A stretch of 38,211 bases of DNA from an uncultured Clostridia bacterium (GCA_947589565.1 CANQBW010000011.1:1-38211), one strand, 5' to 3'. Positions 11,724 through 20,180 are shown, numbered from the stretch's first letter. Program-made: numbers and translations. The notes: a model not told the origin generated them from the sequence alone.

Positions 11724-13018
11724 GCGTACTCCTCCCTCACGTCGAACGTGATATTTTTGATGTAGACTTCCTCGCAGACCGTCTCGATGCGGACGGAAAA
11801 GCCCGTCCCGCGCAGGGGAACGGGGAATTTCAGTCTCTCTCCCGCCCTGCCGAAGACGCGCTGCGTCTTTCCATGCTCGGAAGTCGCCTCGAAGACGAGA
11901 AATCCCCTTCCGTCAAAGCCGACGCTGTCGAGAAATTTCTCCCGCACGGAAATTCCGAGAAGGCTCCGCTCGCACTCGAGCCAGGCGCTCTCCCCGCCCT
12001 TGGGGACTCCCCTTGCCGTCATGCGGTAGAGTTTGCCCTCTTCCGCAAAGAGAAGTTCGTCCCCGCCGATGATCGAGCGGGAGGTGATGCAGATAAAGTG
12101 CCCACGCTCTTTTTCGGGGTCGACCGCCCAGAGCCGTTTGTTTCCGTCCTTCATGATAACCGCAAGGTAATAGCCACCATGCACGGCAGCGGAATTGAAG
12201 TGATCGCTGTTTGTAAGGTCGATCTCCTCGAAGCCGCAGCCGGGGATACGGCGGATATGCGAGCCGTCGAATGCGCAGAGCCCGCTCTCCGAAAGAAAGA
12301 CGATCCTCTCCCCGCACAGGCGGATGGTATTCGGGTAAATTCTTCCGAATGCGCAGGGCATACTCTCCGCGGAATACGAAAGGGGTTCCCCCTTGACGCG
12401 CAGAACGGTGACGCCGTGTTCGCGAATGAGGACGATATCCCCGCGGTAAGGGATCATCTCGAGGATCTCCCCTTCGAAGGAGGGAAGTTCGGCATATCCC
12501 GCGCCGCTGATCGATCTTGTAAAATCCTTGGGCGCGAGGGGGTTCGACCAATGGATCATCTCTCCCTTCGCCGTAAAGAGCCGCTCATATGCAAGACATG
12601 CCGCCGTGCCGCCCTCCAGTCCCTTGATCGTTCCCCCTGCGTCGCCGTCGTGGAAAAACACCTCGTTTTTGCCGACGCTGATGAGGTCCTCCTTCCCGTC
12701 CGGCGCCCTGTAGATCAAGATGCGGTCGGGCGTGCGCGTCAGAAACTTCTTGCTGTCCGACATGCGCGTGAGAAAGCCGTTGTAACTCAAAAAGAACTGT
12801 TGGTAGGCAAATCCGGAGGAAGTCCTCAGCCCGATGCAGTCCGAAGGAAGGGCGGAGACAAACTCCGCCCCCTCCGCCACGACAAGTCCCCCTTCCCGTT
12901 CCCGGAAATGCACGCCCCGACAGTAGAGATCATACTCCTCCTCGCGGAAGAGCGTGGGCTTTTTCCGAATGCGCCGCGTCCGGTAGCGCGGGAGGGTGAG
13001 TGACTTTTCGTAGATCAT
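11699..13018 (-). CDS. Phage neck protein, P22 gp10-like by position and propeller-type repeats
   Basis: The protein has about 439 residues from ATG 13018 (AGGAGG site, ATGA overlap with the preceding stop); an upstream GTG lies inside the ribosome site. It is rich in beta-strand repeats typical of a propeller, such as GFAYQQFFLSYNGFLTRM, GDIVLIREHGVTVLRVKG, ERIVFLSESGLCAFDG and YYLAVIMKDGNKRLWAVD. P22 gp10, the DNA-stabilising tail accessory factor, is a similar-sized beta-propeller in the same gene position. The assignment rests on order, size and fold impression, not on a recognised motif. Confidence 0.6.
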   Translation of the reverse strand: MIYEKSLTLPRYRTRRIRKKPTLFREEEYDLYCRGVHFREREGGLVVAEGAEFVSALPSDCIGLRTSSGFAYQQFFLSYNGFLTRMSDSKKFLTRTPDRILIYRAPDGKEDLISVGKNEVFFHDGDAGGTIKGLEGGTAACLAYERLFTAKGEMIHWSNPLAPKDFTRSISGAGYAELPSFEGEILEMIPYRGDIVLIREHGVTVLRVKGEPLSYSAESMPCAFGRIYPNTIRLCGERIVFLSESGLCAFDGSHIRRIPGCGFEEIDLTNSDHFNSAAVHGGYYLAVIMKDGNKRLWAVDPEKERGHFICITSRSIIGGDELLFAEEGKLYRMTARGVPKGGESAWLECERSLLGISVREKFLDSVGFDGRGFLVFEATSEHGKTQRVFGRAGERLKFPVPLRGTGFSVRIETVCEEVYIKNITFDVREEYAWTSTSSN

Positions 13019-13575
13019 ATCCACCTCCTCGAACGGATGAAAATGGGTCTTCTTCTTGCGGACGCCGCACGCAGCGCCTCGCGATATTTTTTCTCCCAGG
13101 TCGCAGCCTCGGCATACTGTCCGTTGGTCAGCATGTATTCCATGACGACGCCGAAGGAGAGGAGTCTCGCCGAAACATTGTCGGCGATCTCGCAGTCGTC
13201 CGTAAAGAGCTTTTCGGTCGGCGCGTAGGTGTATACGACTTTCAGAGAAGCTCCCTCACTCCTCTCCTGCAAGAGAAGGCGGGAGGGTCTCACCTCGAAT
13301 TTCAGGGAAAGACCGCTCTCATCAAAGACGGAGAGCACCTCGACGGGCGCCTTCGAAAAGCGCGTATAGGGAAGAACGCTTCCGCTTCGCTCGAGCGTCT
13401 CCTCGACTTTAAGCGGAAAATAGTCGAGCGCGATCTCGTTTTCCACAAGATTGTAACATCTGAGGAGGGACTTCAGCTCCCCTTCGGGGGTCCCGCCGCA
13501 GTCGCAGACGGCTGCGACGAGATCCTCTCTCCCCATATTTGCCGCAGAAAGGGAAAGTACGCTTTTTACCGTCAT
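13015..13575 (-). CDS. Head-completion/connector protein, P22 gp4-like by position
   Basis: The protein has 186 residues. A helical N-terminal half is followed by a beta section and a helical C-terminus with NVSARLLSFGVVMEYMLTNGQYAEAATWEKKYREALRAA, a pattern typical of phage connector proteins. A basic tail (RRRPIFIRSRRW) ends it. AAAGGAG precedes ATG 13575. It lies between coat and the gp10-like gene, where P22 has gp4, which closes the portal after packaging. The family was not confirmed. Confidence 0.65.
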   Translation of the reverse strand: MTVKSVLSLSAANMGREDLVAAVCDCGGTPEGELKSLLRCYNLVENEIALDYFPLKVEETLERSGSVLPYTRFSKAPVEVLSVFDESGLSLKFEVRPSRLLLQERSEGASLKVVYTYAPTEKLFTDDCEIADNVSARLLSFGVVMEYMLTNGQYAEAATWEKKYREALRAASARRRPIFIRSRRWI

Positions 13576-13584
13576 AGGGCTCCT

Positions 13585-14739
13585 TTACGCTTCGGTGATC
13601 CCGGTGAGCATCGCCTGTCCGCAGGGACGGTAGCACATGAGTTCCGCATACTTGACGAGGGTCGCCGTGTAGACGGGCTTGCCCGCGACCTGCTTCAGGA
13701 TCTTACCGTCCTCGCCCTCCAGCCACTGCCAGTCGCAGAGCTGATGAAGGGCAAAGTCCTCCGTATTGATGAGGTAAGCGGTGCCCTCGGGGCAGAAACG
13801 GTCGGCTACGACGGGCACGCCGCTGTAACTGAAGGTCGTAAAGCCGCCCTCGAAGCTCATCGGCTCGAATCTGCGGTACTTGATCAGATCGTTGAGCATC
13901 GCGCGGCGAACGTCCATCGAGCAGAGGATCATGTTGATCTTTCCGCCGTAGGAGCCCTCCACGCTGTCGATCGCCTTCTGCACGGTCGACTCGGTGAGTC
14001 CGCCCTCGACCTCGATGATGTTCGGGACCAGCCAGGGGTTGTCCTTCTTGTCAAGGCCGTAGAGTTTTCCCTCTTTCGCGAAGATCGCCTTAAGACCGGT
14101 GATCTCGAGATCCTTGGAGTGCTGCATGACGAGGTAGTCGTCCGCCTCGAACGAATGCGCTTCGGAGAAGGCGATCTTCTTATTGACCCTGTCGATCGCC
14201 TTGATGATGAGTCCTTCCTTCTGAGAAGCATTGGAAGAATTGTAGACGTCGACGGTCATGCCCTCGGCGAGGTTCTGCAGGGTGTCGAACTCGGCGGTAT
14301 CGGCGTCGCCTGCGGTCTTGACGGTGGCGAGTTTGCCGCTGCCGTCGCCGAAGAGCATTCTGCCGAAGTTGAAGGACGCGCTCTTGACGAGGCCGTCCAT
14401 CTCATCGTTCAAAAGGTTGACGAAGGCGCCCTCGTTGGACTGGGAGGCGCGGATCGCCTTGTCGGTGATCTCGATGGAGCCGTAGAGGTTCTTGAGGGTG
14501 GAGACGAGCTGCGCATAGTTGTTTCCGCTTGCGGCGGGAAGTGCGCCCTCCTCGGTCCCCGCGCCCACGCCGCCGTTGAAGCCGACGCGGACGGTCTTTC
14601 TCACGTCTCTGCCCCAGACGTCCGAAGTCGTCTTCTTGATGGCTGCAAGGAAGGGGTTCGCGCTCTTGTCGAGGGTCTCCCCGATGACGTCGAGATAGTA
14701 GGATCTCAGAGCATTGTCTGCCGTTTGAGTAGTGATCAT
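13585..14739 (-). CDS. Phage major capsid (coat) protein
   Basis: This 384-residue coat protein is of HK97-fold type. Its N-terminal region contains the family-like stretch YAQLVSTLKNLYGSIEITDKAIRAS followed by MLFGDGSGKLATV. The central part has a domain with MILCSMDVRRAMLNDLIKYRRF. The C-terminal part (GVPVVADRFCPEGTAYLINTEDFALHQL) is typical of phage coat P-domains. GGAG precedes ATG 14739. It follows the scaffold gene and precedes connectors, exactly the tailed-phage order. The frame is intact. Which coat subfamily it belongs to cannot be settled by eye. Confidence 0.88.
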   Translation of the reverse strand: MITTQTADNALRSYYLDVIGETLDKSANPFLAAIKKTTSDVWGRDVRKTVRVGFNGGVGAGTEEGALPAASGNNYAQLVSTLKNLYGSIEITDKAIRASQSNEGAFVNLLNDEMDGLVKSASFNFGRMLFGDGSGKLATVKTAGDADTAEFDTLQNLAEGMTVDVYNSSNASQKEGLIIKAIDRVNKKIAFSEAHSFEADDYLVMQHSKDLEITGLKAIFAKEGKLYGLDKKDNPWLVPNIIEVEGGLTESTVQKAIDSVEGSYGGKINMILCSMDVRRAMLNDLIKYRRFEPMSFEGGFTTFSYSGVPVVADRFCPEGTAYLINTEDFALHQLCDWQWLEGEDGKILKQVAGKPVYTATLVKYAELMCYRPCGQAMLTGITEA

Positions 14740-14751
14740 TGAAATTCTCCT

Positions 14752-15162
14752 TTATTTTTTGGATTTGAAGTAGCCGAGCGCTAAATTACCCGCTTCCGCG
14801 ATCGACTTGGGACGATTGGCAGGTGCGGATACGCCCGTTCCCGATCCCGAGAGCAGCGGCACGCCCTTGAGCGAATTTAAATAGTCGCTCAAAATGCGCG
14901 CCTTGGTGCCCTCGTCCTGCATGACTGCGCGGTAGAGCTCCTCGCTCGGCGCAGAAAGTTGCGCTTGCTCATGCGAGGGCGAGGGCGCGTCCGCCTTGCT
15001 CGCCTCCTCGAGCGCCTTCAGCTTCTGGCTGCGGCGGGTAAATTCCGCCTCCAATTCGCCGTAGGCACGCAGGAGGGCGTCCACACTCTTGAATTTTCCC
15101 AAAGAAGGCTGATCGGCAGCTTGTTCCTCTGTTTGCGTGACGTTTTCCTCTGTTTTTTCCAT
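14752..15162 (-). CDS. Probable phage scaffolding protein
   Basis: This 136-residue acidic, low-complexity helical protein has an N-terminal Glu/Gln/Ala-rich part (EKTEENVTQTEEQAAD), a helix FKSVDALLRAYGELEAEFTRRSQKLKALEEASK and a basic end GYFKSKK. That pattern is usual for scaffold proteins, which fill the procapsid and leave before packaging. AAGGAG precedes ATG 15162, 2 nt after the portal stop. Its place between portal and coat fits. No sequence motif proves it. Confidence 0.75.
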   Translation of the reverse strand: MEKTEENVTQTEEQAADQPSLGKFKSVDALLRAYGELEAEFTRRSQKLKALEEASKADAPSPSHEQAQLSAPSEELYRAVMQDEGTKARILSDYLNSLKGVPLLSGSGTGVSAPANRPKSIAEAGNLALGYFKSKK

Positions 15163-15163
15163 A

Positions 15164-17011
15164 TTATTCTCCTTTTTGTCTGTGAGAGGCGATGTGCCTC
15201 ATCATTCTGTCCTTGACCTCTTGCGTCTTCTCCGCTCCCGAGAGCAGCGCGCGGGTGTGTTCGACGATATGCAGCGCATGATCGTCGTAGTCGTCCGCCT
15301 CTGCCTCCTCTTCGAGGAGAATCAGATTCTCCCGTTCCGCCTTGCGGATGTGGAGCTGGGAAATGTCCCTCGCCGAGTCGAAGGAGGCGAATCCGAGCGC
15401 GTCGAGCACCTTGTTGCGGATGTCGTCCGACATTTTGCCGTCGGAATCCTTTAAAAGTCCCAGAGAGAGAAGTTTTAAAAGTTCCTCCTTCTCCTCTTCG
15501 GGAGTGCGAACGTCCCCCATCTCGAAGCAGACGTCGTCCGCGCTGATCTCGCTCCCGTCGAAGTAGAAGAGTTCGGTCTCCCCGTCAATGCCCGTCATGC
15601 GGAGCAGTCTCCGCGAATTTGCGAACTGCTTGTAGAGGTGCAAAATCTGTTTGCCCGTCTCGCGGATGGCGCACTCGATGCTGCGCGCGCTGACCTGCAT
15701 CCGGTTCTGATCCTGGTCGAGCAGAAGCTGAAGTCCGGACGCCGAAGTGACGTTCGTGGGATTTGCCGAGTTGCGCGAAATTTCGCTCATGCCCGAGAAG
15801 AGAATAAACTCGCTCGAGAGCCGCTCCTCTTCCTTCTCAAATTCGGCGGGAAGAGCGCCGCAGTCGAGAAAGTGCGGCTCCTCGGACCCCTGACGGTAGA
15901 CGAGCACCTTTCCGGGCGAGAGTCCGTCCGTCTCGAGTTCCTCCGTGTCGACGGAGCCGTCCTCCACGGCGATGACGCCCGCCGTCAGCCTGTTCAGAAA
16001 CTCATGTTTGCGGTTCCTGACGGCGTTGTAGGCGCGTTGGAGGGGGATCATGCGGTCGATGACGGAAGTCCCGAAGAAGGAGCCGGGGAGGGAGACGCAG
16101 GTCTGCCGCACGAAGGGGAAGATGCGCTCTCCCCTCTCCCCGTTGCGGTAGGGAAGGGGGCCCTCATAGAGGAGTTTTCCGCCCGCGGCGATCTCGAGCC
16201 TTCCCTCGGGGGTCTCCTTGGTCGGCCTCGTGTACCGTTCGATGACGATCTCGCGGTTCTCGAGGACAGGCCTCATATTTCCGTCCATGGGGCGCTTCCA
16301 TCCCGAAGCCGAGGAAAAGGGCGCGAGGTCGAACGCGTCGATGGTCCTGCCGGCAAGTTCCACGCCGAATTTCTCCTTGATCTCGGAGACGGGGAGCGCC
16401 TTCGCATGGATGAGCGATCTCACTTCGTCCATGGTCTCCGCCGTGAGGGTGTCGGGATAGACCTCGAAGGGAGAGATCGCGACGATGTTGACGTCCCCCT
16501 CGCGGATGGACCTTCCCACGTCGTCGGTGCCGATGACCTTTCCGTCATCGAAGTTCCAGACGATCTTATAGAAGGCGGTGCCGCAGGTCTCCGACCAGAG
16601 TGTGGCGCGGGAGATGATGTCGTCGAGGTTGAGCCGCTCGGAGACGGACTTTAAGATGTTGGACGAGAGCCTCGCCGTCTTGACGTCCCCCTCCGCGTCC
16701 GAAAAGGCGCGGACGGAGAGCTTGGGGCGCACTTTGGAGAGACGTGCAAGGCGGGTGTCGATGGTCGGCGCGATGTGGTTGAAGGTCCTGCGGGACTGCC
16801 AATAGAACCTCGCGTCCTCCTCCTCGATCTCGCCGCGGTCGGTGATCTCGCAGAACTGGTTGCCGCTCAAAAAGTTCATGTTCAGCTGCCAGCCGCGCTC
16901 GATCTGCTTTCGCGCGCTCTGCCTTGCAAGAAAGTCCTCCGAAATCTCGGCGGCGAGCCTCTCTTTGCGCCGCTCCTCTTTGCGTTTGATGGTTTCGTTT
17001 GCCTGATCCGT
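15164..17011 (-). CDS. Phage portal protein, apparently starting at ACG
   Basis: The dodecameric portal is the DNA gate of the capsid. From ATG 16879 the protein has 571 residues, with FNHIAPTIDTRLARLSKVRP, LPGSFFGTSVIDRMIPLQRAYNAVRNRKHEF, and MSEISRNSANPTNVTSASGLQLLLDQ typical of the long, P22-like portals. The frame stays open upstream to the preceding stop at 17016-17018 and adds a plausible 44-residue helical N-terminus. The only well-placed ribosome site (AAGGAGG, about 9 nt spacing) points to ACG at 17011. No ATG, GTG or TTG lies between; ATG 16879 has no ribosome site. Either ACG is used or an ATG was lost by one mutation. Confidence 0.85.
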   Translation of the reverse strand, partial: TDQANETIKRKEERRKERLAAEISEDFLARQSARKQIERGWQLNMNFLSGNQFCEITDRGEIEEEDARFYWQSRRTFNHIAPTIDTRLARLSKVRPKLSVRAFSDAEGDVKTARLSSNILKSVSERLNLDDIISRATLWSETCGTAFYKIVWNFDDGKVIGTDDVGRSIREGDVNIVAISPFEVYPDTLTAETMDEVRSLIHAKALPVSEIKEKFGVELAGRTIDAFDLAPFSSASGWKRPMDGNMRPVLENREIVIERYTRPTKETPEGRLEIAAGGKLLYEGPLPYRNGERGERIFPFVRQTCVSLPGSFFGTSVIDRMIPLQRAYNAVRNRKHEFLNRLTAGVIAVEDGSVDTEELETDGLSPGKVLVYRQGSEEPHFLDCGALPAEFEKEEERLSSEFILFSGMSEISRNSANPTNVTSASGLQLLLDQDQNRMQVSARSIECAIRETGKQILHLYKQFANSRRLLRMTGIDGETELFYFDGSEISADDVCFEMGDVRTPEEEKEELLKLLSLGLLKDSDGKMSDDIRNKVLDALGFASFDSARDISQLHIRKAERENLILLEEEAEADDYDDHALHIVEHTRALLSGAEKTQEVKDRMMRHIASHRQKGE

Positions 17012-17015
17012 GGCT

Positions 17016-17267
17016 TTATTCCTCCTTAAGTTCTTTGAGTAATCTTATCTTTTCGGCTTGAAGTTCCTCGTCCGTGAGGGCGGAATAGTCGTCCTCGGAG
17101 AGCAGAAATTTGACCGCCTTGAGGTCGGGCGGGACGTCCTTCCGCGTCTCCTTTCGCTTGACGAGTTTGAGTTCGCCGTCGCGGGCGTCGTACTCCTCCG
17201 TGACTTCCTCGAGCGAATAACCGAGTGCCACCTTGAGTACGGCGTCCTTCACTTTGTCTTGCTGCAT
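17016..17267 (-). CDS. Small terminase-associated protein (TerS C-terminal-like)
   Basis: This 83-residue protein lies between the large terminase subunit and portal. The stretch KVALGYSLEEVTEEY...VKRKETRKDVPPDLKAVKFLL resembles the C-terminal part of small terminase subunits, which usually read ALGY-EEVTEE ... PPD-TA-IFWLK. The N-terminal helix-turn-helix of a normal TerS is missing. It could be a reduced TerS or an unrelated accessory. AAAGGAG precedes ATG 17267. Unusually it lies after, not before, terL. Confidence 0.55.
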   Translation of the reverse strand: MQQDKVKDAVLKVALGYSLEEVTEEYDARDGELKLVKRKETRKDVPPDLKAVKFLLSEDDYSALTDEELQAEKIRLLKELKEE

Positions 17268-17323
17268 AATTTCTCCTTTTAAAGATTCGACTCCCCTCCG
17301 CCTTAAGGTGAAGGGAATCGAAC

Positions 17324-18739
17324 TTACTTGCGCAGCTTCCGGATGAGCCTGTCCTTATCCCGCCTGATCGCACTCACATGCTCCTCCGCCGCAGGCTTGG
17401 GACGGGTCATGAGATAGTAGCGCAGCTCATCCATGGAATGGTCGTCTCTCTTTACGGGGCTCTCCCCGCTCCCCCAGAAATAGCTCTTGATCTCGCGGAT
17501 CATGTTGACGCAGCGGGAAAAGATATAGAGGTTGGGAAGTCCGTTCTTGAGATTCAAGTAGCTTTTGACCCGCGCGATCCCCGTAAAGACGTCCTTGTCG
17601 ACGCGGGTATCGACTAAGATCCCCCGCTCGTAGAAGAGTTCGGAAACGCTCTTTGCGGAGGCGAGCGTCCGCTGTCCCGCCGCGGGGTCGATGAGCGCCT
17701 CGATGCGTCCCTTTCCATCCCTCTTCCAATCCAGCTCCTCACAGATCCTCTTGATCGCGTCCGCATGGTAGTCGACGTCTTCCCCCGCCCTGTAGTGCTC
17801 GGCGATCACGTAGACATTTCCGTCGTAGTCGGTACAGTACCAATGCGCGGAGAGCGGATTCTTGAGTCCCGGGTCGATGGAGATCATATCCTGCCACTCC
17901 CGCGGGACGGGAAAGGGCTCGATGACGTGCAGGCTCTCCTCGAACTCGGGATAGACGAGCCCCTCTCTTGATGCGAATCTCCCGTAGCGGCGGGATTGCA
18001 GGGTCGTCTCGTCGAGAGAGTTCTCGAGGAGCGTTATCTCCCTCTCCGAGAGAAAGGGATTGTCCGCCCACTCCATGAACTCGTACCAGACCTCGGGATT
18101 CTTTTTGCGGTTTAAATAGATCTCCTCATAGACGAAGGTCAAGCCCTTGAGGGGCGTCATCGTCCCGAAGATCTCCCCCTCGCGGTCGATGACGCGCATG
18201 AGGCACTCCTCATAGATGTCCTCGGGCGGCTCCTCGTCGAACCAGACGAAGTCGAGCGAGCTGCCCTGAAACTTCTCCCGCCCCTGATCGCAGCTCTTAA
18301 AGCCGATGACCGAGGTCCCGCCGAAGGCGTTCTTGACGATGATCTGGTCGACGACGCCGTTTTGGGGAGAGTCCTTTCTGCCGCTCTGCATGATGATGTC
18401 GGCGATCTTATCGGGGCGCAGGTATTGCAGAATTTTGCGCTGCGCGACGTCGCGCTGGACCTGCGTCGAGAGGGAGACGACCCATCCGAACACATCGGGC
18501 TTGTTCTTCTTATAGGGATGAATGCCGAGCGCGATCCAGAGCGCCTCCACCGCGCCGCACTCCGTCTTTCCGGAGCGGTTTCCGCCGAACACCCAGCGGT
18601 TGCGCTTTGTGCATCGGTGAAAGAGAAGCTGCTTTTCGTGGATCTTCTCCCCGCGGTTGTACTGCGCGAGCCTGTCCCCCTTTTTCCGCCGCTCCAGCTC
18701 CGCCTCGATCGCCTTGATTTTCTCTATAATTTCATTCAT
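17324..18739 (-). CDS. terL: Phage terminase large subunit
   Basis: This is the ATP-driven DNA-packaging motor with nuclease. It has 471 residues from ATG 18739. Walker A is GGNRSGKT at 52-59, and Walker B FVWFDEEPP has its acidic residues at 168-170. A coupling-type segment GTMTPLKGL follows. The nuclease domain shows SIDPG and the later DDHSMDELRYYL. The reading frame is intact. It starts about 40 bp from a divergent host-like gene, with a weak promoter whose -10 lies 6 nt before ATG and no Shine-Dalgarno. A TTG 27 nt upstream is an alternative start. It heads an eight-gene minus-strand cluster. Confidence 0.93.
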   Translation of the reverse strand: MNEIIEKIKAIEAELERRKKGDRLAQYNRGEKIHEKQLLFHRCTKRNRWVFGGNRSGKTECGAVEALWIALGIHPYKKNKPDVFGWVVSLSTQVQRDVAQRKILQYLRPDKIADIIMQSGRKDSPQNGVVDQIIVKNAFGGTSVIGFKSCDQGREKFQGSSLDFVWFDEEPPEDIYEECLMRVIDREGEIFGTMTPLKGLTFVYEEIYLNRKKNPEVWYEFMEWADNPFLSEREITLLENSLDETTLQSRRYGRFASREGLVYPEFEESLHVIEPFPVPREWQDMISIDPGLKNPLSAHWYCTDYDGNVYVIAEHYRAGEDVDYHADAIKRICEELDWKRDGKGRIEALIDPAAGQRTLASAKSVSELFYERGILVDTRVDKDVFTGIARVKSYLNLKNGLPNLYIFSRCVNMIREIKSYFWGSGESPVKRDDHSMDELRYYLMTRPKPAAEEHVSAIRRDKDRLIRKLRK

Positions 18740-18745
18740 TTCGCT

Positions 18746-18773
18746 AAAATAAACACTTTCCCGCAACCTACAA
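18746..18773 (-). promoter_or_regulatory. Possible promoter of the head cassette
   Basis: On the minus strand TTGTAG (18768-18773) and TATTTT (18746-18751) are separated by 16 bp, and the -10 is 6 nt from ATG 18739. The hexamers are imperfect. Confidence 0.4.
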
Positions 18774-18779
18774 GTTGTT

Positions 18780-19505
18780 ATGATGGTGACTATGAAATAT
18801 CTTTTCCTTCTGATCCTTCTCGTGAGCGTGACGCTCTTCCCTCATGCCGCAGGCGATTTGGCATATGCGGAGGAACCCGCGGCGCCGGAGGAGGTCTATG
18901 CGGTCGCAGACAGCAGGGAGGTCTGGTTCTATGCCTCGGAGAACCCCGAGAGCGGCTTATTCATCCTGCCCTATACTTATTACGTCAAGGTCCTGCGCAA
19001 GGGAACGCTGTTCTGCGCAGTCAAGTACCTCGAGGACGTCGCGCCCTACAAATCGGTGACGGGATTCTGCAAGACGGAGGATCTCACTTTCGTCGACTTT
19101 ATCCCCGAAAGGCCCTTCCTCAAGCGGGAGATCACCGTCAACTATTCGGCGGAGAACGCCACGGGCACCTGGATGGGCAGGGGGACCTTCGACAAGCTGC
19201 AAAGATCCTTCATCTACTTCGGGGAGAGCTACTTGGGGACCGCCCGCTTCTACTACGTCTATGCGGACGGAGCCTTCGACTACGTTCCCGCGACGGGAGA
19301 GATCGTCTATGAGCTCAACACCGACTATCTCAAGCCCGTGTCGGGGGAAGGCGACGCGGGGTCCGAAGAGCCGGAAGAGCCTTCAACGGGACTGTCGGGG
19401 GGACAGATCGCGATGATCCTTCTCGCCGCAGGCGCACTGTTTGCCATCGCGCTGTTCGTCCTGCGCGGCAAAAAGTCTCCCTCGCCCATGCAGGACGACT
19501 TCTGA
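18780..19505 (+). CDS. Exported, C-terminally membrane-anchored protein of unknown function
   Basis: The protein has 241 residues from ATG 18780 (or 237 from ATG 18792). A signal peptide (YLFLLILLVSVTLFPHAAG, then AYA-E) leads to an ectodomain rich in beta-strands (VYAVADSREVWFYASEN, LPYTYYVKVLRKGTLFCAVKYL) that could be SH3-like. A Gly/Glu/Pro linker and one C-terminal membrane helix (GQIAMILLAAGALFAIALFVL) end in a basic tail. The layout is like the 807-residue protein at 20249, and the two are co-directional. Its last 180 bp overlap the 3' end of an antisense gene. I do not recognise the family. Confidence 0.75.
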   Translation: MMVTMKYLFLLILLVSVTLFPHAAGDLAYAEEPAAPEEVYAVADSREVWFYASENPESGLFILPYTYYVKVLRKGTLFCAVKYLEDVAPYKSVTGFCKTEDLTFVDFIPERPFLKREITVNYSAENATGTWMGRGTFDKLQRSFIYFGESYLGTARFYYVYADGAFDYVPATGEIVYELNTDYLKPVSGEGDAGSEEPEEPSTGLSGGQIAMILLAAGALFAIALFVLRGKKSPSPMQDDF

Positions 19506-20014
19506 CGGAACACAATGGGGCGGTCGATCCGCTTGAAGACCACCATGCGCTCCTTTCCCTCGCGGATGGCGCGAAGTACCCGCATGAAGGGCGCATAGTC
19601 GGAAAAATCTTCATAGAATCTCTTTTCGTCATAGCCGGCCTCATTGAGACGCGCCGCGATCTTGTTTAAGAGAAGGTTTTGCAGACGAAAATAGTTGCGC
19701 TCCGAACATTCGAGTTCATAGCCCGTATACTCATCCCGCAAGAGCTCCTTGCGGCGGAAGTACTTGTACTCGAGCAGATACTTTTCCCGTTGCGTACATC
19801 CGTCGACGATCTCCTTGAGCATCTTCTCGAGAAGGGTCAGCCTCTTGGCGGTCACGATCTCGCCGCCGAGCCCCTCGAAGAGCGTGAAGACGTCTCCCCT
19901 GTCCCGAAAGGAGAGCAGGGCGCGTATTTCCACGCCGCATTCGATCGCCTCCCTCAGCCGATCGATGCGGGGATAGGCATACAGCAAAACCTTGACGTAG
20001 TCGTTATTTTTCAT
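19325..20014 (-). CDS. Phage-type transcription regulator candidate (sigma-like HTH)
   Basis: This 229-residue protein starts at ATG 20014 behind GCGGAGG. Residues about 60-130 (LTLLEKMLKEIVDGCTQREKYLLEYKYFRRKELL ... CSERNYFRLQNLLLNKIAARL) resemble the sigma-70-region-4/ArpU-like regulators that phages place upstream of terminase to switch on late genes. The same strand and place upstream of terL fit that role. The last 60 residues are antisense to the secreted protein gene ending at 19505, so the natural C-terminus was probably lost or replaced by run-on. Family assignment is tentative. Confidence 0.55.
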   Translation of the reverse strand: MKNNDYVKVLLYAYPRIDRLREAIECGVEIRALLSFRDRGDVFTLFEGLGGEIVTAKRLTLLEKMLKEIVDGCTQREKYLLEYKYFRRKELLRDEYTGYELECSERNYFRLQNLLLNKIAARLNEAGYDEKRFYEDFSDYAPFMRVLRAIREGKERMVVFKRIDRPIVFRQKSSCMGEGDFLPRRTNSAMANSAPAARRIIAICPPDSPVEGSSGSSDPASPSPDTGLR

Positions 20015-20030
20015 AGTCGCCTCCGCAAAC

Positions 20031-20046
20031 GCAAACAAACGTTTGC
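20031..20046. promoter_or_regulatory. Inverted repeat GCAAAC-N4-GTTTGC before the regulator gene
   Basis: This perfect 6-bp inverted repeat lies 17-32 nt upstream of ATG 20014, next to a possible TATAGC/TATGAT -10. It is probably an operator or autoregulatory site. Symmetry and place are the only support. Confidence 0.4.
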
Positions 20047-20151
20047 TATATCATCATACCATCGAAAGTTGACAAATGGGTGCCGATATGCCAAATTTTT
20101 CCAAATTTCGGGATTTTTTTTAAATTTACGACTTTTTCTTCGGTTGAACGG

Positions 20152-20180
20152 TTGAAAATTGCTTTGATTTATGGTAAAAT
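20152..20180 (+). promoter_or_regulatory. Promoter of the 807-residue surface protein (distal)
   Basis: TTGAAA (20152-20157) and TAAAAT (20175-20180) are separated by 17 bp. A transcript starting near 20187 would have a leader of about 60 nt. Confidence 0.65.

Noticed and set aside
13000..14742. A 580-codon plus-strand frame opposite the coat and connector genes
   Set aside because: It mirrors the minus-strand virion genes, has no ribosome site and shows no recognisable domain.
11186..18766. An active, complete prophage
   Set aside because: Integrase, repressor, replication, tail and lysis functions are absent. Only the packaging and head genes are present, so it is described as a cassette.
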